From contig JAJFKO010000036.1 of NCBI GenBank assembly GCA_021773175.1, forward strand, positions 1 to 61,034: a DNA stretch of 61,034 nt. The letters are read 5' to 3'. This document shows positions 1 through 8,496 of this stretch, one piece after another. A program made the translations under genes and the position numbers. Under the pieces are notes generated by a model. That model saw nothing but the letters and a program-made list of their open reading frames with translations, was not told the DNA's origin and ran no database searches. Source of the DNA: Gammaproteobacteria bacterium. Lineage in GTDB: Bacteria > Pseudomonadota > Gammaproteobacteria > JAJFKO01. How positions within the stretch are numbered: the first letter of the stretch is position 1; each line of letters opens with the position of its first letter.

Positions 1-63
1 AGTTGGAGCTGTTGGAGCTGTTGGAGCTGTTGGAGCTGTTGGAGCTGTTGGAGCTGTTGGAGC
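1..63 (-). repeat. 9-bp tandem repeat coding for Ala-Pro-Thr in dnaX
   Basis: Seven copies of TTGGAGCTG (plus-strand reading) lie head to tail from the window edge and may continue outside it. In the dnaX frame each unit reads as one Ala-Pro-Thr triplet, giving a flexible proline-rich linker between domain III and the tau-specific C-terminal domains. The unit is a multiple of three, so copy-number changes would keep the frame. Confidence 0.85.
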
Positions 64-1275
64 CTCGGTTATAACTGGTGCATTAGTTACTGGTGCGCTG
101 ACTTCTTCTTTAATAGGAGGAGGTGTTACAATTTTTTTTTCAGCCATTGTAGGTTGTGAAGCTGTTGCTGATTTAGTTTTTGTTGTTTCTGTTTGTGGTT
201 GAAATGCCAACATGCGAATTAAGATCATTTCAAAGCCAATACGCTGTGTTGGCGAGAGCTCTAAATCACGCCGCCCAATCAAGGCAATTTGATAGAGTAG
301 TTGCACGTCTTCTTTACTGAACTGTTTAGCTAATTGTATGAGTTCTTGGTAGTGTTTAGTGTCTTGCGGTAATGTATCTGCAGCAATTTGTGCAATAGCC
401 ACTTGATGTAATAGTGATAACAATGTTTCTAATGCTTGTTGAAAATCGGTTGCTAATTCTACTAAGGTATTAACGGCAGTTAAACTTGCGGTGGCATCAT
501 GATTAGCTAGTGCCTGTAAAATGCTGAGTAAAGGTTCACTGGCAACGAGACCTAACATGCTGACTACGTCAGCTGTTTTAATTTCACCGGCACCATAAGC
601 AATAGCTTGGTCTAATAAGCTTAATGCGTCGCGCATACTACCATTAGCCGCATGACTAATTGGCGCCAGCGCGTCTTGTTCAAAGGTAATGTTTTCTTGT
701 CCTAAAACATGCTGTGTTTGTTGCGTAATTATATCTGGTGACAAGGCTTTTAAATAAAACTGTAAGCAACGTGATAAAATAGTAATGGGTAATTTATGCG
801 GATCGGTTGTTGCTAATAAGAATAAAACATGTTCGGGTGGCTCTTCTAAGGTTTTCAATAGCGCATTAAAACTATGCGTTGAAAGCATATGGACTTCATC
901 GATCAAATATATTTTATAACGACCATGGCTTGGTAAATACTGGACGTTATCAAGTAACTCACGAGTATCTTCAACTTTAGTTCTAGACGCAGCATCAATT
1001 TCAATAAGGTCAACAAATGAACCTTGTTCGATAGCTTGGCATGCACTGCATTCGCGACAAGGCGTTGCCGTAATACCTGATTCACAATTCAAACATTTCG
1101 CTAAAATGCGTGCAATACTGGTTTTACCGACGCCACGAGTACCTGTAAATAAATAAGCATGATGCAAACGATTAGCCGCTAAAGCATTTGTTAATGCGCG
1201 GGTTACATGATCTTGACCAAGAACATCGTTAAATCTTTGTGGACGCCATTTGCGGGCAAGGACTTGGTAGCTCAT
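1..1275 (-). CDS. dnaX: DNA polymerase III subunit tau/gamma (5' part, runs off the window)
   Basis: Clamp-loader ATPase of the replicative polymerase. I translated the minus strand from the ATG at 1275; the frame stays open for 425 codons to the window edge, so the tau C-terminus is missing. The N-terminus MSYQVLARKWRPQRF, Walker A GTRGVGKT, the four-cysteine zinc module (CLNC...CREC..C), the DEVHML Walker B box and the sensor motif are all classic DnaX. Domains I-III fill roughly residues 1-370, followed by a low-complexity linker with Ala-Pro-Thr repeats. The linker opens at a run of nine A residues in the message, at codons 379-381, where a shift to either other frame would stop within ten codons; this could yield a short gamma form. 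The 4.5S RNA gene lies about 100 bp upstream on the same strand. Identification is secure. Confidence 0.96.
   Translation of the reverse strand, partial: MSYQVLARKWRPQRFNDVLGQDHVTRALTNALAANRLHHAYLFTGTRGVGKTSIARILAKCLNCESGITATPCRECSACQAIEQGSFVDLIEIDAASRTKVEDTRELLDNVQYLPSHGRYKIYLIDEVHMLSTHSFNALLKTLEEPPEHVLFLLATTDPHKLPITILSRCLQFYLKALSPDIITQQTQHVLGQENITFEQDALAPISHAANGSMRDALSLLDQAIAYGAGEIKTADVVSMLGLVASEPLLSILQALANHDATASLTAVNTLVELATDFQQALETLLSLLHQVAIAQIAADTLPQDTKHYQELIQLAKQFSKEDVQLLYQIALIGRRDLELSPTQRIGFEMILIRMLAFQPQTETTKTKSATASQPTMAEKKIVTPPPIKEEVSAPVTNAPVITEAPTAPTAPTAPTAPTAPTAPT
132..140 (-). other. A9 run in dnaX, candidate slippage site for gamma
   Basis: The message reads G followed by nine A's and then TTG. 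In the normal frame this is Glu379-Lys-Lys-Ile. With one extra A the new frame hits TAA after about eight further codons; with one fewer A it hits TAA at the second codon. A nine-A run in dnaX causes transcriptional slippage in Thermus thermophilus; I see no Shine-Dalgarno-like stimulator upstream of the kind used for the E. coli ribosomal frameshift. Functional use is inferred. Confidence 0.5.
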
Positions 1276-1377
1276 AAATGCTCAATTATTGTATTTCAAA
1301 GTGCGGAAATTATAGCAAATATTCTGGTTAGCTGGGAGTTTTTTAGATATTAACTAGGATTCTAGGTTTAATTAGGA

Positions 1378-1487
1378 GGCAGCCGCCTCAGCCACATCTC
1401 GGCACATGAGTCCATCACTACCGTTGCTTCCTTCCGGACCTGGCGGAGTTTGCAATTTATCATTGCGAGAGGACCGATTTGGCCACC
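1378..1487 (-). ncRNA. ffs: 4.5S signal recognition particle RNA
   Basis: The minus strand carries the bacterial SRP RNA apical domain: GGTCCGGAAGGAAGCA followed by the opposite strand of the helix ending in GTGCCG. The 5' end GGTGGCC pairs with the 3' end GGCTGCC to close the long hairpin, which sets the ends near 1487 and 1378 (about 110 nt, close to the 114 nt of E. coli 4.5S RNA). The RNA binds Ffh and targets nascent membrane proteins. It lies directly upstream of dnaX. Confidence 0.93.
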
Positions 1488-1583
1488 ATATCGATAAAAT
1501 AGTGAATTGCTTCAAATTTTATTGAATCGCCATTCTATTGAAGTCCGCTGGATTGTCAAGGGTTGTTCAGAGAGATTCTAGGC

Positions 1584-1743
1584 TATAGTCAATTAAACTT
1601 TAAATGGTCCTTTATCTCTTCCTATTAGGCGCAATAGCAGCGTTATCGGTCGCTTATTTATCATGATAAACTTCGCTCCCTCTGCCTTGCTCTTACGCAT
1701 AATAGTTGAGCTAAATAGACCCTTCAAAATTTAATTGACTATA
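1584..1743. repeat. 160-bp MITE-like palindrome
   Basis: The terminal sequence TATAGTCAATTAAA at 1584-1597 recurs inverted at 1730-1743. The two halves stay imperfectly complementary well inward (for example CTATTAGGCG against CTATTATGCG), so the whole element could fold as one long hairpin. Outer TA dinucleotides would fit the TA target duplication of IS630/mariner-type elements. It has no coding capacity. The rest of the 1488-2001 gap shows only this element and the inverted repeat at 1931-1987. Confidence 0.55.
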
Positions 1744-1930
1744 ATGGAATTCTTGCTGAGATGGTGAATATATTTTCATTATTAAATTATAAATCCAAAT
1801 TAACGACAAACATGTTGATTATTTGAGCCACTGAAGATACTGCAAATAAATCAGTATGTTATATTGTTTAAAGGAATATAATACTTTAATTATATTATAA
1901 AAAGCTGTTTTTGTTTAATAGCCATCTAAG

Positions 1931-1987
1931 CTCTAAATTACATTGTATTTTAGAGTTTGAAATGCTAGAATACAATGTAATTTAGAG
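1931..1987. promoter_or_regulatory. Long inverted repeat upstream of the DUF4143 ATPase
   Basis: CTCTAAATTACATTGTATT (1931-1949) is repeated as a perfect inverted copy at 1969-1987, 19 of 19 bases, separated by 19 bp. The left arm plus its flank is itself nearly palindromic (CTCTAAA...TTTAGAG). The repeat ends 14 bp before the ATG at 2002, where an operator or an mRNA hairpin would control expression of that gene. Confidence 0.6.
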
Positions 1988-2001
1988 TTAGGGGTTAAGT
2001 A

Positions 2002-3144
2002 ATGTTTACTCGATGTTTGCAGAAACCCATATCTTTCAAAAAGAGCTTTTTCCTCTTTGGTCCTAGAGGTGCAGGTAAAACTGAATGGTTAAAAGCTAAT
2101 CTGCCTGATGCTCTATATTTTGATCTATTAAAAGCAAAGTGGCGGAATTTATTTTTAGCCAATCCAAGTGAGTTAGAAAAATTGATACCTCTTGGGTTTA
2201 ATGATTGGATCATTTTAGATGAGGTCCAAAAAGCACCTGCGATTTTAGATGAAGTACATCGACTGATTGAAACTTATCATTATAAATTTATCCTGACAGG
2301 TTCAAGTGCTCGTAAGCTAAAACAAAAAGAAACTAACCTATTAGCAGGTCGTGCTCGAACATATTACCTATATCCTTTAATAGCAAAAGAATTAGGAAGC
2401 GTATTTGATTTAAAAAAATATTTACTCGTGGGCGGCCTGCCTGAAGCTTATATGAGCCCAGATGCTGAGGAATTTTTGCATAGCTATATTTCCACTTACC
2501 TTTATGAAGAAATTATTCAGGAAAGTTTAGTGCGTAATTTAGAAAGCTTTGCTCGATTTCTTCAAAGTGCGAGTCTTGCTCAAGGTTGTGTTTTAAATAT
2601 GACAGCTGTTGCTCGTGACTGTGCTGTAAAACAGAAAACAGTGGTTAATTATTTTTTAATACTAAATGATTTATTAATGAGTTTTCATTTACCTGCATTT
2701 ACTCGGAGAGCAAAACGTAGGCTTATTCAACATCCGAAGTTTTATCTATTTGATGTAGGTATTTATCGCGCTGTACGCCCACGTGGTTTATTGGATAATC
2801 CAGAAGAGATTGATGGCGCGGCCTTAGAAACATTATTTCTGCAACATTTACGCGCGTTAAATGAATACTATAGTTTAGGTTATCAGTTAAGTTATTGGCG
2901 TACTAGTGATGGCAAAGAGGTTGATTTTATCTTATATGGTGAAAAAGGATTTTTTGCTTTTGAAGTGAAAAGAGCCTCAAAAATTCAGCTTTCAGATTTA
3001 AGAGGTTTGAAAGCATTCCGAACTGATTATCCTGAAGCAAAATGTTTTATCGTTTATGGTGGTAATGAGCAAGAATACAAAGAGGATATTACTTTGTTAC
3101 CATTGACAACATGTATACAAAATTTATTGCAAATTCTAAGTTGA
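2002..3144 (+). CDS. AAA family ATPase with DUF4143 domain
   Basis: Predicted cytosolic ATPase of the AAA_14/DUF4143 family. It has an N-terminal P-loop domain with Walker A GPRGAGKT at residues 20-27, Walker B WIILDEVQ near residue 70 and the sensor-like LTGSSARK, then a helical/winged region, and a C-terminal nuclease-like fold with [14 protein letters not shown] and FEVKRA. At 380 residues it is full length. The family is common and patchily distributed in prokaryotes; members have been discussed as toxin-antitoxin or defence-linked, but no function is established. It stands alone, preceded by a long inverted repeat suggesting tight regulation. A second, 3'-truncated family member lies at 45176-46231. 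Confidence 0.85.
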   Translation: MFTRCLQKPISFKKSFFLFGPRGAGKTEWLKANLPDALYFDLLKAKWRNLFLANPSELEKLIPLGFNDWIILDEVQKAPAILDEVHRLIETYHYKFILTGSSARKLKQKETNLLAGRARTYYLYPLIAKELGSVFDLKKYLLVGGLPEAYMSPDAEEFLHSYISTYLYEEIIQESLVRNLESFARFLQSASLAQGCVLNMTAVARDCAVKQKTVVNYFLILNDLLMSFHLPAFTRRAKRRLIQHPKFYLFDVGIYRAVRPRGLLDNPEEIDGAALETLFLQHLRALNEYYSLGYQLSYWRTSDGKEVDFILYGEKGFFAFEVKRASKIQLSDLRGLKAFRTDYPEAKCFIVYGGNEQEYKEDITLLPLTTCIQNLLQILS

Positions 3145-3171
3145 ATTTTTTCGATTTGCATTTCTGCATCT

Positions 3172-3261
3172 TGGCGGAGAGAGAGGGATTCGAACCCTCG
3201 ATACGAATAAACGTATACACGCTTTCCAGGCGTGCTCCTTCAACCACTCGGACATCTCTCC
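3172..3261 (-). tRNA. tRNA-Ser (anticodon GGA)
   Basis: The minus strand reads GGAGAGATG at the 5' end and TCTCTCCG-CCA at the 3' end, so the acceptor stem is GGAGAGA/TCTCTCC with G discriminator and an encoded CCA. The anticodon loop CTGGAAA gives GGA, decoding UCC/UCU. The long variable arm (TACGTTTATTCGTA) is the class II hallmark of tRNA-Ser, and the T arm contains GGTTCGAATCC. Confidence 0.96.
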
Positions 3262-3389
3262 AGTAATTCCTGTCATTGCCTTTGAATTGGCAATTTAGGA
3301 TTGACAAGAATAGCGAACTTTATTGGTCAAGACAAGTTCAAGGGGCATTTAGAGCTAAAATAATTTACTTACTAAATTAACAGTTGCTC

Positions 3390-3725
3390 TTATCCACCAT
3401 GTGTTCTTACATCTAAAGTAACACGATGCATTATTAAAGGTTCACTACATAATGGAATCAACTGTTCGAGGATTGCTTCACGTTCTTGACTGTTTAACCA
3501 TTTCTCAACACTGCTACTGCCATCTCTAAAAAATTGAATGGCGCCAACTTCTAGTGTTGCTGGGTTACTATAAAATTGTGTAATGGTAACTTCATCGTAG
3601 CTTTGCAGTGCTTTAGAGAATTCTTCAATAATAAGTTTTTTACCTTGTTCATAATTGTCAGTGGAAAAACGATTAATATAAATAATGGTTTCATCGCCTG
3701 GTTGTGGTTGGTAATCCGTAGCCAT
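3390..3725 (-). CDS. Conserved small protein, possible dimeric alpha-beta barrel
   Basis: A 111-residue protein with a good ribosome binding site (AAGGAGAATATT before the ATG). No signal peptide or membrane segment. The pattern of a beta strand (TIIYINRF), an amphipathic helix (EQGKKLIIEEFSKAL), paired strands (VTITQFYSNP, EVGAIQFF) and a second helix resembles ABM-type dimeric alpha-beta barrels, but I see no catalytic signature and the assignment is tentative. It follows dapE at a distance of 67 bp and may be the last gene of a dapD-dapE transcript. Confidence 0.6.
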   Translation of the reverse strand: MATDYQPQPGDETIIYINRFSTDNYEQGKKLIIEEFSKALQSYDEVTITQFYSNPATLEVGAIQFFRDGSSSVEKWLNSQEREAILEQLIPLCSEPLIMHRVTLDVRTHGG

Positions 3726-3792
3726 AATATTCTCCTTAACAAATGCTATATAAGTGAATTAATTATAGCATTAGGAGTACATTTAAATGGTT

Positions 3793-4926
3793 TCAAGTAT
3801 TTAAGAGTAGGTTTTCTAAGCAACGTAGATACATGCTTGGCATTCTTTCTAAATCAGCAACAGCAATGCATTCATCAACTTTATGGATGGTGGCATTAAC
3901 CGGACCGAGTTCAACAACCGCAGCGCCAGTTGGTGCTATAAAGCGGCCATCAGAAGTGCCTCCAGCCGTTGATGCTGTAGGCTTTATTCCCGTAACTTCT
4001 TCGACACCTTGTTGAATAGCTTGTAATAGTTTTTTGTCATGAGTAATAAAAGGTTTACTTGCTAGACGCCAATCAATTTTATAATTTAATGCATATTTAT
4101 CGAAAATTGCATGAACACATTGCTGTAAATCATCTGCAGTACTTTGTGGTGAGTAACGAAAATTAAAGTGAAATTTCAACTCTCCTGGTATGACATTATT
4201 AACGCCAGAACCAGCATGAATACTCGTTGTCTGCATACTTGTCGCTGGAAAATAATCATCGCCAGCATCCCATTGCATGGCACTTAAGTCTGTAAGTATT
4301 GGTCCCAATTGATGAATAGGATTGATTGCAAATTGTGGATAGGCAACATGACCCTGTTTGCCATGAACCGTTACATAAGCATGCAGTGAACCACGACGAC
4401 CAACCTTGATAGTATCTCCGAGCTGTTGTTCTGATGATGCTTCACCAACAATACAATAATCAATTTTATCACCACGCTTGGCTAATTCGGGCAACACACG
4501 TTTTACACCATTTTCAGCTGCGCCTTCTTCATCACTAGTAATAAGAATGGCAATCGTGCCAGGATGATTTGGGTGACGTTTAACAAATTCAATTGCAGCT
4601 AAGGTCATGGCAGCAACACCGCTCTTCATATCGGCAGCGCCGCGGCCAAATAAAAAATCGTCGCGAATTGTTGGCGTAAAAGGATTAGATTGCCATGCAT
4701 CAAGAGGACCTGGTGGTACCACATCGGTATGACCTAATAAAACAACGAGAGGACTAGTTTTACCATGTCGCGCCCAAAGGTTGGTGACGTCAGCAAATTG
4801 CATGGTTTCACATTCAAAGTTATTTGCATTTAACAATGTGGTTAATAATGGCTGACAACCTTCATCATTCGGTGTAACAGAAGGGCGAGCAATAAGTTGT
4901 TTAGTCAGTTCGAGTACATCTTTCAT
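3793..4926 (-). CDS. dapE: Succinyl-diaminopimelate desuccinylase
   Basis: Zinc hydrolase that removes succinate from N-succinyl-LL-diaminopimelate, in the lysine and meso-DAP pathway feeding peptidoglycan. The 377 residues match the usual DapE length. Metal and catalytic residues are in place: H66 and D68 in LLGHTDVVPPG, D99 in GRGAADMKSG, E133/E134 in TSDEEG, E in IVGEASS, and a C-terminal histidine in NATIHKVDE. It lies 14 bp downstream of dapD on the same strand, so the two consecutive succinylase-branch steps are probably co-transcribed. Confidence 0.96.
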   Translation of the reverse strand: MKDVLELTKQLIARPSVTPNDEGCQPLLTTLLNANNFECETMQFADVTNLWARHGKTSPLVVLLGHTDVVPPGPLDAWQSNPFTPTIRDDFLFGRGAADMKSGVAAMTLAAIEFVKRHPNHPGTIAILITSDEEGAAENGVKRVLPELAKRGDKIDYCIVGEASSEQQLGDTIKVGRRGSLHAYVTVHGKQGHVAYPQFAINPIHQLGPILTDLSAMQWDAGDDYFPATSMQTTSIHAGSGVNNVIPGELKFHFNFRYSPQSTADDLQQCVHAIFDKYALNYKIDWRLASKPFITHDKKLLQAIQQGVEEVTGIKPTASTAGGTSDGRFIAPTGAAVVELGPVNATIHKVDECIAVADLERMPSMYLRCLENLLLNT

Positions 4927-4940
4927 AAATAATCACCACG

Positions 4941-5759
4941 TTAAATTCTAAGTAAATCATTTAAGCTGACTTTACTGCGTGTTTTAGCATCGACTTGTTT
5001 AATAATGACAGCACAATAAGTGCTGTGACTACCGTCGGCAGCAGGTAAGTTACCAGGAATAACAACGGCACCAGAAGGAACACGACCATAACTAATTTCT
5101 TTCGTTTCGCGATTATATATTTTTGTACTTTGGCCAAGAAATACGCCCATAGAAATCACCGCATTCTCTTCAACAATAACGCCTTCGACAACTTCAGAGC
5201 GAGCACCAATAAAAACATTATCTTCAATAATCGTTGGGTTAGCTTGTAGCGGTTCTAAAACACCACCGATACCAGCGCCACCGGAGATATGCACATTTTT
5301 GCCAATTTGTGCGCAAGAACCGATCGTTGCCCAAGTATCAATCAGGCAGCCGCTGTCTATATATGCACCAGTATTGACATAGCTTGGCATCATAATAGTA
5401 TTGGGGGCGATGTAAGCACCATGACGAGCACATGCCGGTGGCACAATGCGCACACCATTATCCTGTAATTGCTTGGTTGATTGTTTTGCAAACTTTAAGG
5501 GTAATTTATCGAAGAATTGAGTGAATTGCCCATCAAAAACTTGATTTTCATAAACGCGAAAAGAAATTAAGATGACTTTTTTTAACCATTCGTGGGTCTG
5601 CCAAGTACCCTTTATTTTTTCAGCAATGCGCAATTTGCCTTGATCAAGCTGATTATAAATTTCTGTCAGCGCTTGAAGTAATTCTGGACTAGCATTATTG
5701 GGAGTTAGTGATGTGCGCTGTTCGAAAGCAGTTTCGATAAGATCTTGTAATGGGTGCAT
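4941..5759 (-). CDS. dapD: Tetrahydrodipicolinate N-succinyltransferase
   Basis: Transfers succinyl from succinyl-CoA to tetrahydrodipicolinate, the first committed step of the succinylase branch of DAP/lysine synthesis. The central part is a left-handed beta-helix of hexapeptide repeats (for example [21 protein letters not shown]) with the family's PSYVN and [10 protein letters not shown] segments. I start it at the ATG at 5759, which has GGCGAG seven bases upstream and gives 272 residues, against 274 for E. coli DapD; an in-frame start at 5813 would add an 18-residue tail without homology. First gene of the dapD-dapE unit. Confidence 0.95.
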   Translation of the reverse strand: MHPLQDLIETAFEQRTSLTPNNASPELLQALTEIYNQLDQGKLRIAEKIKGTWQTHEWLKKVILISFRVYENQVFDGQFTQFFDKLPLKFAKQSTKQLQDNGVRIVPPACARHGAYIAPNTIMMPSYVNTGAYIDSGCLIDTWATIGSCAQIGKNVHISGGAGIGGVLEPLQANPTIIEDNVFIGARSEVVEGVIVEENAVISMGVFLGQSTKIYNRETKEISYGRVPSGAVVIPGNLPAADGSHSTYCAVIIKQVDAKTRSKVSLNDLLRI

Positions 5760-5837
5760 AATCTCGCCTTTTTGATATGTTCTTTGTTGTAAATTATGGC
5801 ACGAACATGTCATAATTCACAATCATTTTTCATAAGA

Positions 5838-5885
5838 CAGGACTTACGATAATTGCCTCGACCTTGGCATTTATCGTAAGTCCTG
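5838..5885. repeat. 20-bp-arm inverted repeat between divergent dapD and antiporter genes
   Basis: CAGGACTTACGATAATTGCC at 5838-5857 is matched by its inverted copy at 5866-5885 with one mismatch and an 8-bp loop. Since both flanking genes start away from it, it is not a terminator; it could be an operator, a leader hairpin, or a short mobile palindrome. Confidence 0.6.
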
Positions 5886-5915
5886 ATAAAGCTTAATTAA
5901 TCTTTGGGAGAGTCA

Positions 5916-7085
5916 ATGGCCGCGCACACAATGGTATTTTCCATGTTTTTGATTTTTGCTGGTGCGGCACTATTGTCTACTGCAGCCCTATATACTCGAC
6001 AGTCTTTACTGGTTGCCTACATATTGCTTGGTATTATTATTGGTCCATGGGGTTTCAAACTATTGAGTAATCCTGCCATGATCAATCAATCTGGCGATGT
6101 AGGAATTATATTTCTACTATTTCTATTAGGCTTGAATCTACAACCACAAAATTTACTTAAAATGCTAAGTAAAGTAACGATTATTGCTTTATTTAGTTCC
6201 CTTATTTTTGGTGGGATTGGTTTTCTTGTTGGTTATTTGTTTGGATATAGCATTGCTGAAAGTTTAATAATTGGTGTCTCTATGATGTTTTCCAGTACCA
6301 TCATAGGCTTAAAATTATTACCGACCACCGTGTTGCATCATCAACACACAGGGGAGGTGATGATCAGTGTGCTATTAATGCAAGATTTGATTGCTATTTT
6401 AGTATTGCTTAGTATTCAAGTTGCTGGTGATGGTGGTTTGCATTGGTTTCAGATCAGCACAGTCCTTGTTGCATTACCCGTTTTATTTATTGTGGCATAC
6501 GTCGTTGAGCGTTTCATTCTCATAAAACTTATTGCGCGTTTTGATAAAATTCGTGAATACATATTTTTGATTTCCATTGCTTGGTGTTTAAGCATGACTG
6601 AACTTGCTCGGGCGATGGGGCTATCTGCAGAAATTGGAGCTTTTATTGCTGGTGTGGCCGTTGCTGCTAGTCCAATATCATTATATATTGCTGAAAGTTT
6701 AAAGCCTTTACGAGATTTCTTTCTAGTAATATTTTTCTTTTCCATTGGAGCAAGTTTTAATATTAATTATTTACCGCAAGTGATTATACCCGCGGCAATA
6801 TTAGCTTTAGCTATATTGATTGTAAAACCCCTTATTTTTAGATTCCTATTAAACAAGGAAGGCGAAAATAATAAAGTCTCATGGGAAGTCGGTTGGCGTT
6901 TAGGTCAAGCCAGTGAGTTTTCATTATTAGTTGCCTATTTAGCTGTTGGACAAGATCTAATAAGTCAGAGTACGTCATTTTTAATTCAGGCTGCAACAAT
7001 ACTAACATTTATCGCGTCGTCATATATCGTTGTGTTGCGTTATCCAACACCTGTGGCAATGTCAGATAAATTACGGCGAGATTAA
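5916..7085 (+). CDS. CPA2-family cation:proton antiporter
   Basis: Inner-membrane monovalent cation/proton antiporter of the Na_H_Exchanger (KefB/KefC/GerN-like) family. About 11-12 hydrophobic segments fill the 389 residues; GDVGIIFLLFLLGLNLQP, the SSTIIGLKLLP segment and EIGAFIAGVAVA are typical. There is no C-terminal TrkA-N nucleotide-binding domain, so it is not a glutathione-gated Kef system. I choose the ATG at 5916 because GGGAG sits six bases upstream; an in-frame TTG at 5904 overlaps that ribosome binding site. ampD follows after 5 bp, hinting at one transcript. The transported ion cannot be read from sequence. Confidence 0.88.
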   Translation: MAAHTMVFSMFLIFAGAALLSTAALYTRQSLLVAYILLGIIIGPWGFKLLSNPAMINQSGDVGIIFLLFLLGLNLQPQNLLKMLSKVTIIALFSSLIFGGIGFLVGYLFGYSIAESLIIGVSMMFSSTIIGLKLLPTTVLHHQHTGEVMISVLLMQDLIAILVLLSIQVAGDGGLHWFQISTVLVALPVLFIVAYVVERFILIKLIARFDKIREYIFLISIAWCLSMTELARAMGLSAEIGAFIAGVAVAASPISLYIAESLKPLRDFFLVIFFFSIGASFNINYLPQVIIPAAILALAILIVKPLIFRFLLNKEGENNKVSWEVGWRLGQASEFSLLVAYLAVGQDLISQSTSFLIQAATILTFIASSYIVVLRYPTPVAMSDKLRRD

Positions 7086-7090
7086 TATTT

Positions 7091-7642
7091 ATGATTAATG
7101 CCGATCATTTATTGGAAAATATCGACTATATAACATCGCCTAATTTTAATGAAAGACCTCGTGGTGTTAGTTTAGATTTAATTGTTATTCACGCAATAAG
7201 TTTACCGCCAGGCGAATTTTCTAATAATCTAATACCTGATTTTTTTAGCAATAAGCTCAAACCATTTAAGCATCCGTATTATGATGTAATAGCCGATTTA
7301 CATGTGGCTTCGCATGTCGTCATTAAGCGTGATGGGAACATTATTCAATTCGCACCTTTTGATAAGCGGGCTTGGCATGCCGGAAAATCTGAATATCAAG
7401 GGCGTCAAGGATGCAATGACTTTTCAATTGGTATTGAATTAGAAGGCTGGGATTATACTTTATTTACTAAAAAACAGTATACAGTGTTAGTGCAAGTCAT
7501 TAATGCATTATTAAAACATTACCCAACGCTATCAGCTGAACAAATTGTTGGTCATAGCGAAATTGCTCCTGGTCGAAAAACAGACCCTGGTGCTTATTTT
7601 GATTGGGATTACTTTTTTGCTTTATTGCGAGAGGAAATATAA
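7091..7642 (+). CDS. ampD: 1,6-anhydro-N-acetylmuramyl-L-alanine amidase
   Basis: Cytosolic zinc amidase of peptidoglycan recycling; it cleaves the stem peptide from anhydromuropeptides imported from the periplasm. The 183 residues match AmpD length. Zinc ligands are H34 (VIHAIS), H155 and D165, with K163 also conserved, in the diagnostic VGHSEIAPGRKTDPG. No signal peptide, as expected for AmpD rather than AmiD. It is followed by ampE with two bases between, the usual ampDE pair; no ampR is visible here. Confidence 0.95.
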   Translation: MINADHLLENIDYITSPNFNERPRGVSLDLIVIHAISLPPGEFSNNLIPDFFSNKLKPFKHPYYDVIADLHVASHVVIKRDGNIIQFAPFDKRAWHAGKSEYQGRQGCNDFSIGIELEGWDYTLFTKKQYTVLVQVINALLKHYPTLSAEQIVGHSEIAPGRKTDPGAYFDWDYFFALLREEI

Positions 7643-7644
7643 TC

Positions 7645-8496
7645 ATGAGTTTTATTCTGTTAGTTATTGCTGTGGCATGTGAACGTTTTTTAGATATTAG
7701 CGCAGTTACTCCGCGTTTTAATTGGTTCTATGATGTTATAGATTCTTTGCCTTTGAAACTTGGTCGCTATGGCCGAGTAGTTCTATTAAGTGTAACGATC
7801 TTAGCCTTACCTATTATTGTTTTAGTAATATATCGCGTATTTGATTCATGGTTGTTTCACCTTGTTGGTTTTGCTCTTGGATTAATCATCCTTATATATT
7901 GTTTTGGGCCGACTGCTATCTATGCTCAATTAGAAAGTTATATTAATGCGCGAGCTCGAGGTGAGGAGTCTGACGATTTACATAACGCTGCCAAAGATAT
8001 TTTTGCAAATGAGAAAGGTAAGAATGTGATGGAGAATGATCACATTCTAATCACGCGTTTATTTCAAGATTTCAATTCCAGTATTGCTGCTGTTATATTT
8101 TGGTTTTGTGTTTTAGGACCATTCGGTGCGGTTCTATATCGAGTGGTGTCATTATTACAAAGTAATGCTCGACAAGGTAAATCCATGGCTGAAGAACTGC
8201 CTTTTCTAACACAGATATTAAATTTGTTAGATTGGATCCCGGCACGTCTTGTTGCATTGTTTTATGCTTTCATGGGTAATCATCGTGCTAGCTTTGCTGT
8301 GCTACGTCAATATGCCATTAGTGGTTTAGAAAACAATGAGCGTTTATTAGTAGAGTCTGGTAGCCAAGCTATGAATCTTGTTGTTAGCGATAATCCTGAA
8401 TTAAGCTTGAAGCAGGTTTTTAATCTACGCTCTCTTTTGGATAAGACACTTATTATTTATTTAATAGTACTATTAATTTTAATGTTGATATTTTAA
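7645..8496 (+). CDS. ampE: AmpE-like inner-membrane protein
   Basis: Integral membrane protein of the AmpE/CobD-like fold, companion of AmpD; its biochemical role is unresolved. I start at the ATG at 7645 (GAGAGGAAAT upstream, inside the end of ampD), giving 283 residues, against 284 in E. coli. The N-terminus (CERFLDISAVTPRFNWF), the central FWFCVLGPFGAVLYRVVSLL segment and the C-terminal hydrophobic anchor fit the family. The following gene starts on the base after its stop codon, so translation is probably coupled. Confidence 0.88.
   Translation: MSFILLVIAVACERFLDISAVTPRFNWFYDVIDSLPLKLGRYGRVVLLSVTILALPIIVLVIYRVFDSWLFHLVGFALGLIILIYCFGPTAIYAQLESYINARARGEESDDLHNAAKDIFANEKGKNVMENDHILITRLFQDFNSSIAAVIFWFCVLGPFGAVLYRVVSLLQSNARQGKSMAEELPFLTQILNLLDWIPARLVALFYAFMGNHRASFAVLRQYAISGLENNERLLVESGSQAMNLVVSDNPELSLKQVFNLRSLLDKTLIIYLIVLLILMLIF

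Noticed and set aside
1-63. Tandem repeat considered as a CRISPR or VNTR array
   Set aside because: Nine-base units without spacers, in frame within dnaX; a coding repeat.
1640-1700. Possible small gene in the ffs-ATPase gap
   Set aside because: Inside the palindromic element; no start with ribosome binding site and no coding pattern.
3089-3307. 72-codon minus-strand frame over the tRNA-Ser gene
   Set aside because: The stretch is explained by the tRNA; translated residues match no protein pattern.
6449-6745. 98-codon minus-strand frame inside the antiporter gene
   Set aside because: Shadow of a membrane protein gene in the opposite strand; no ribosome binding site or protein-like features.
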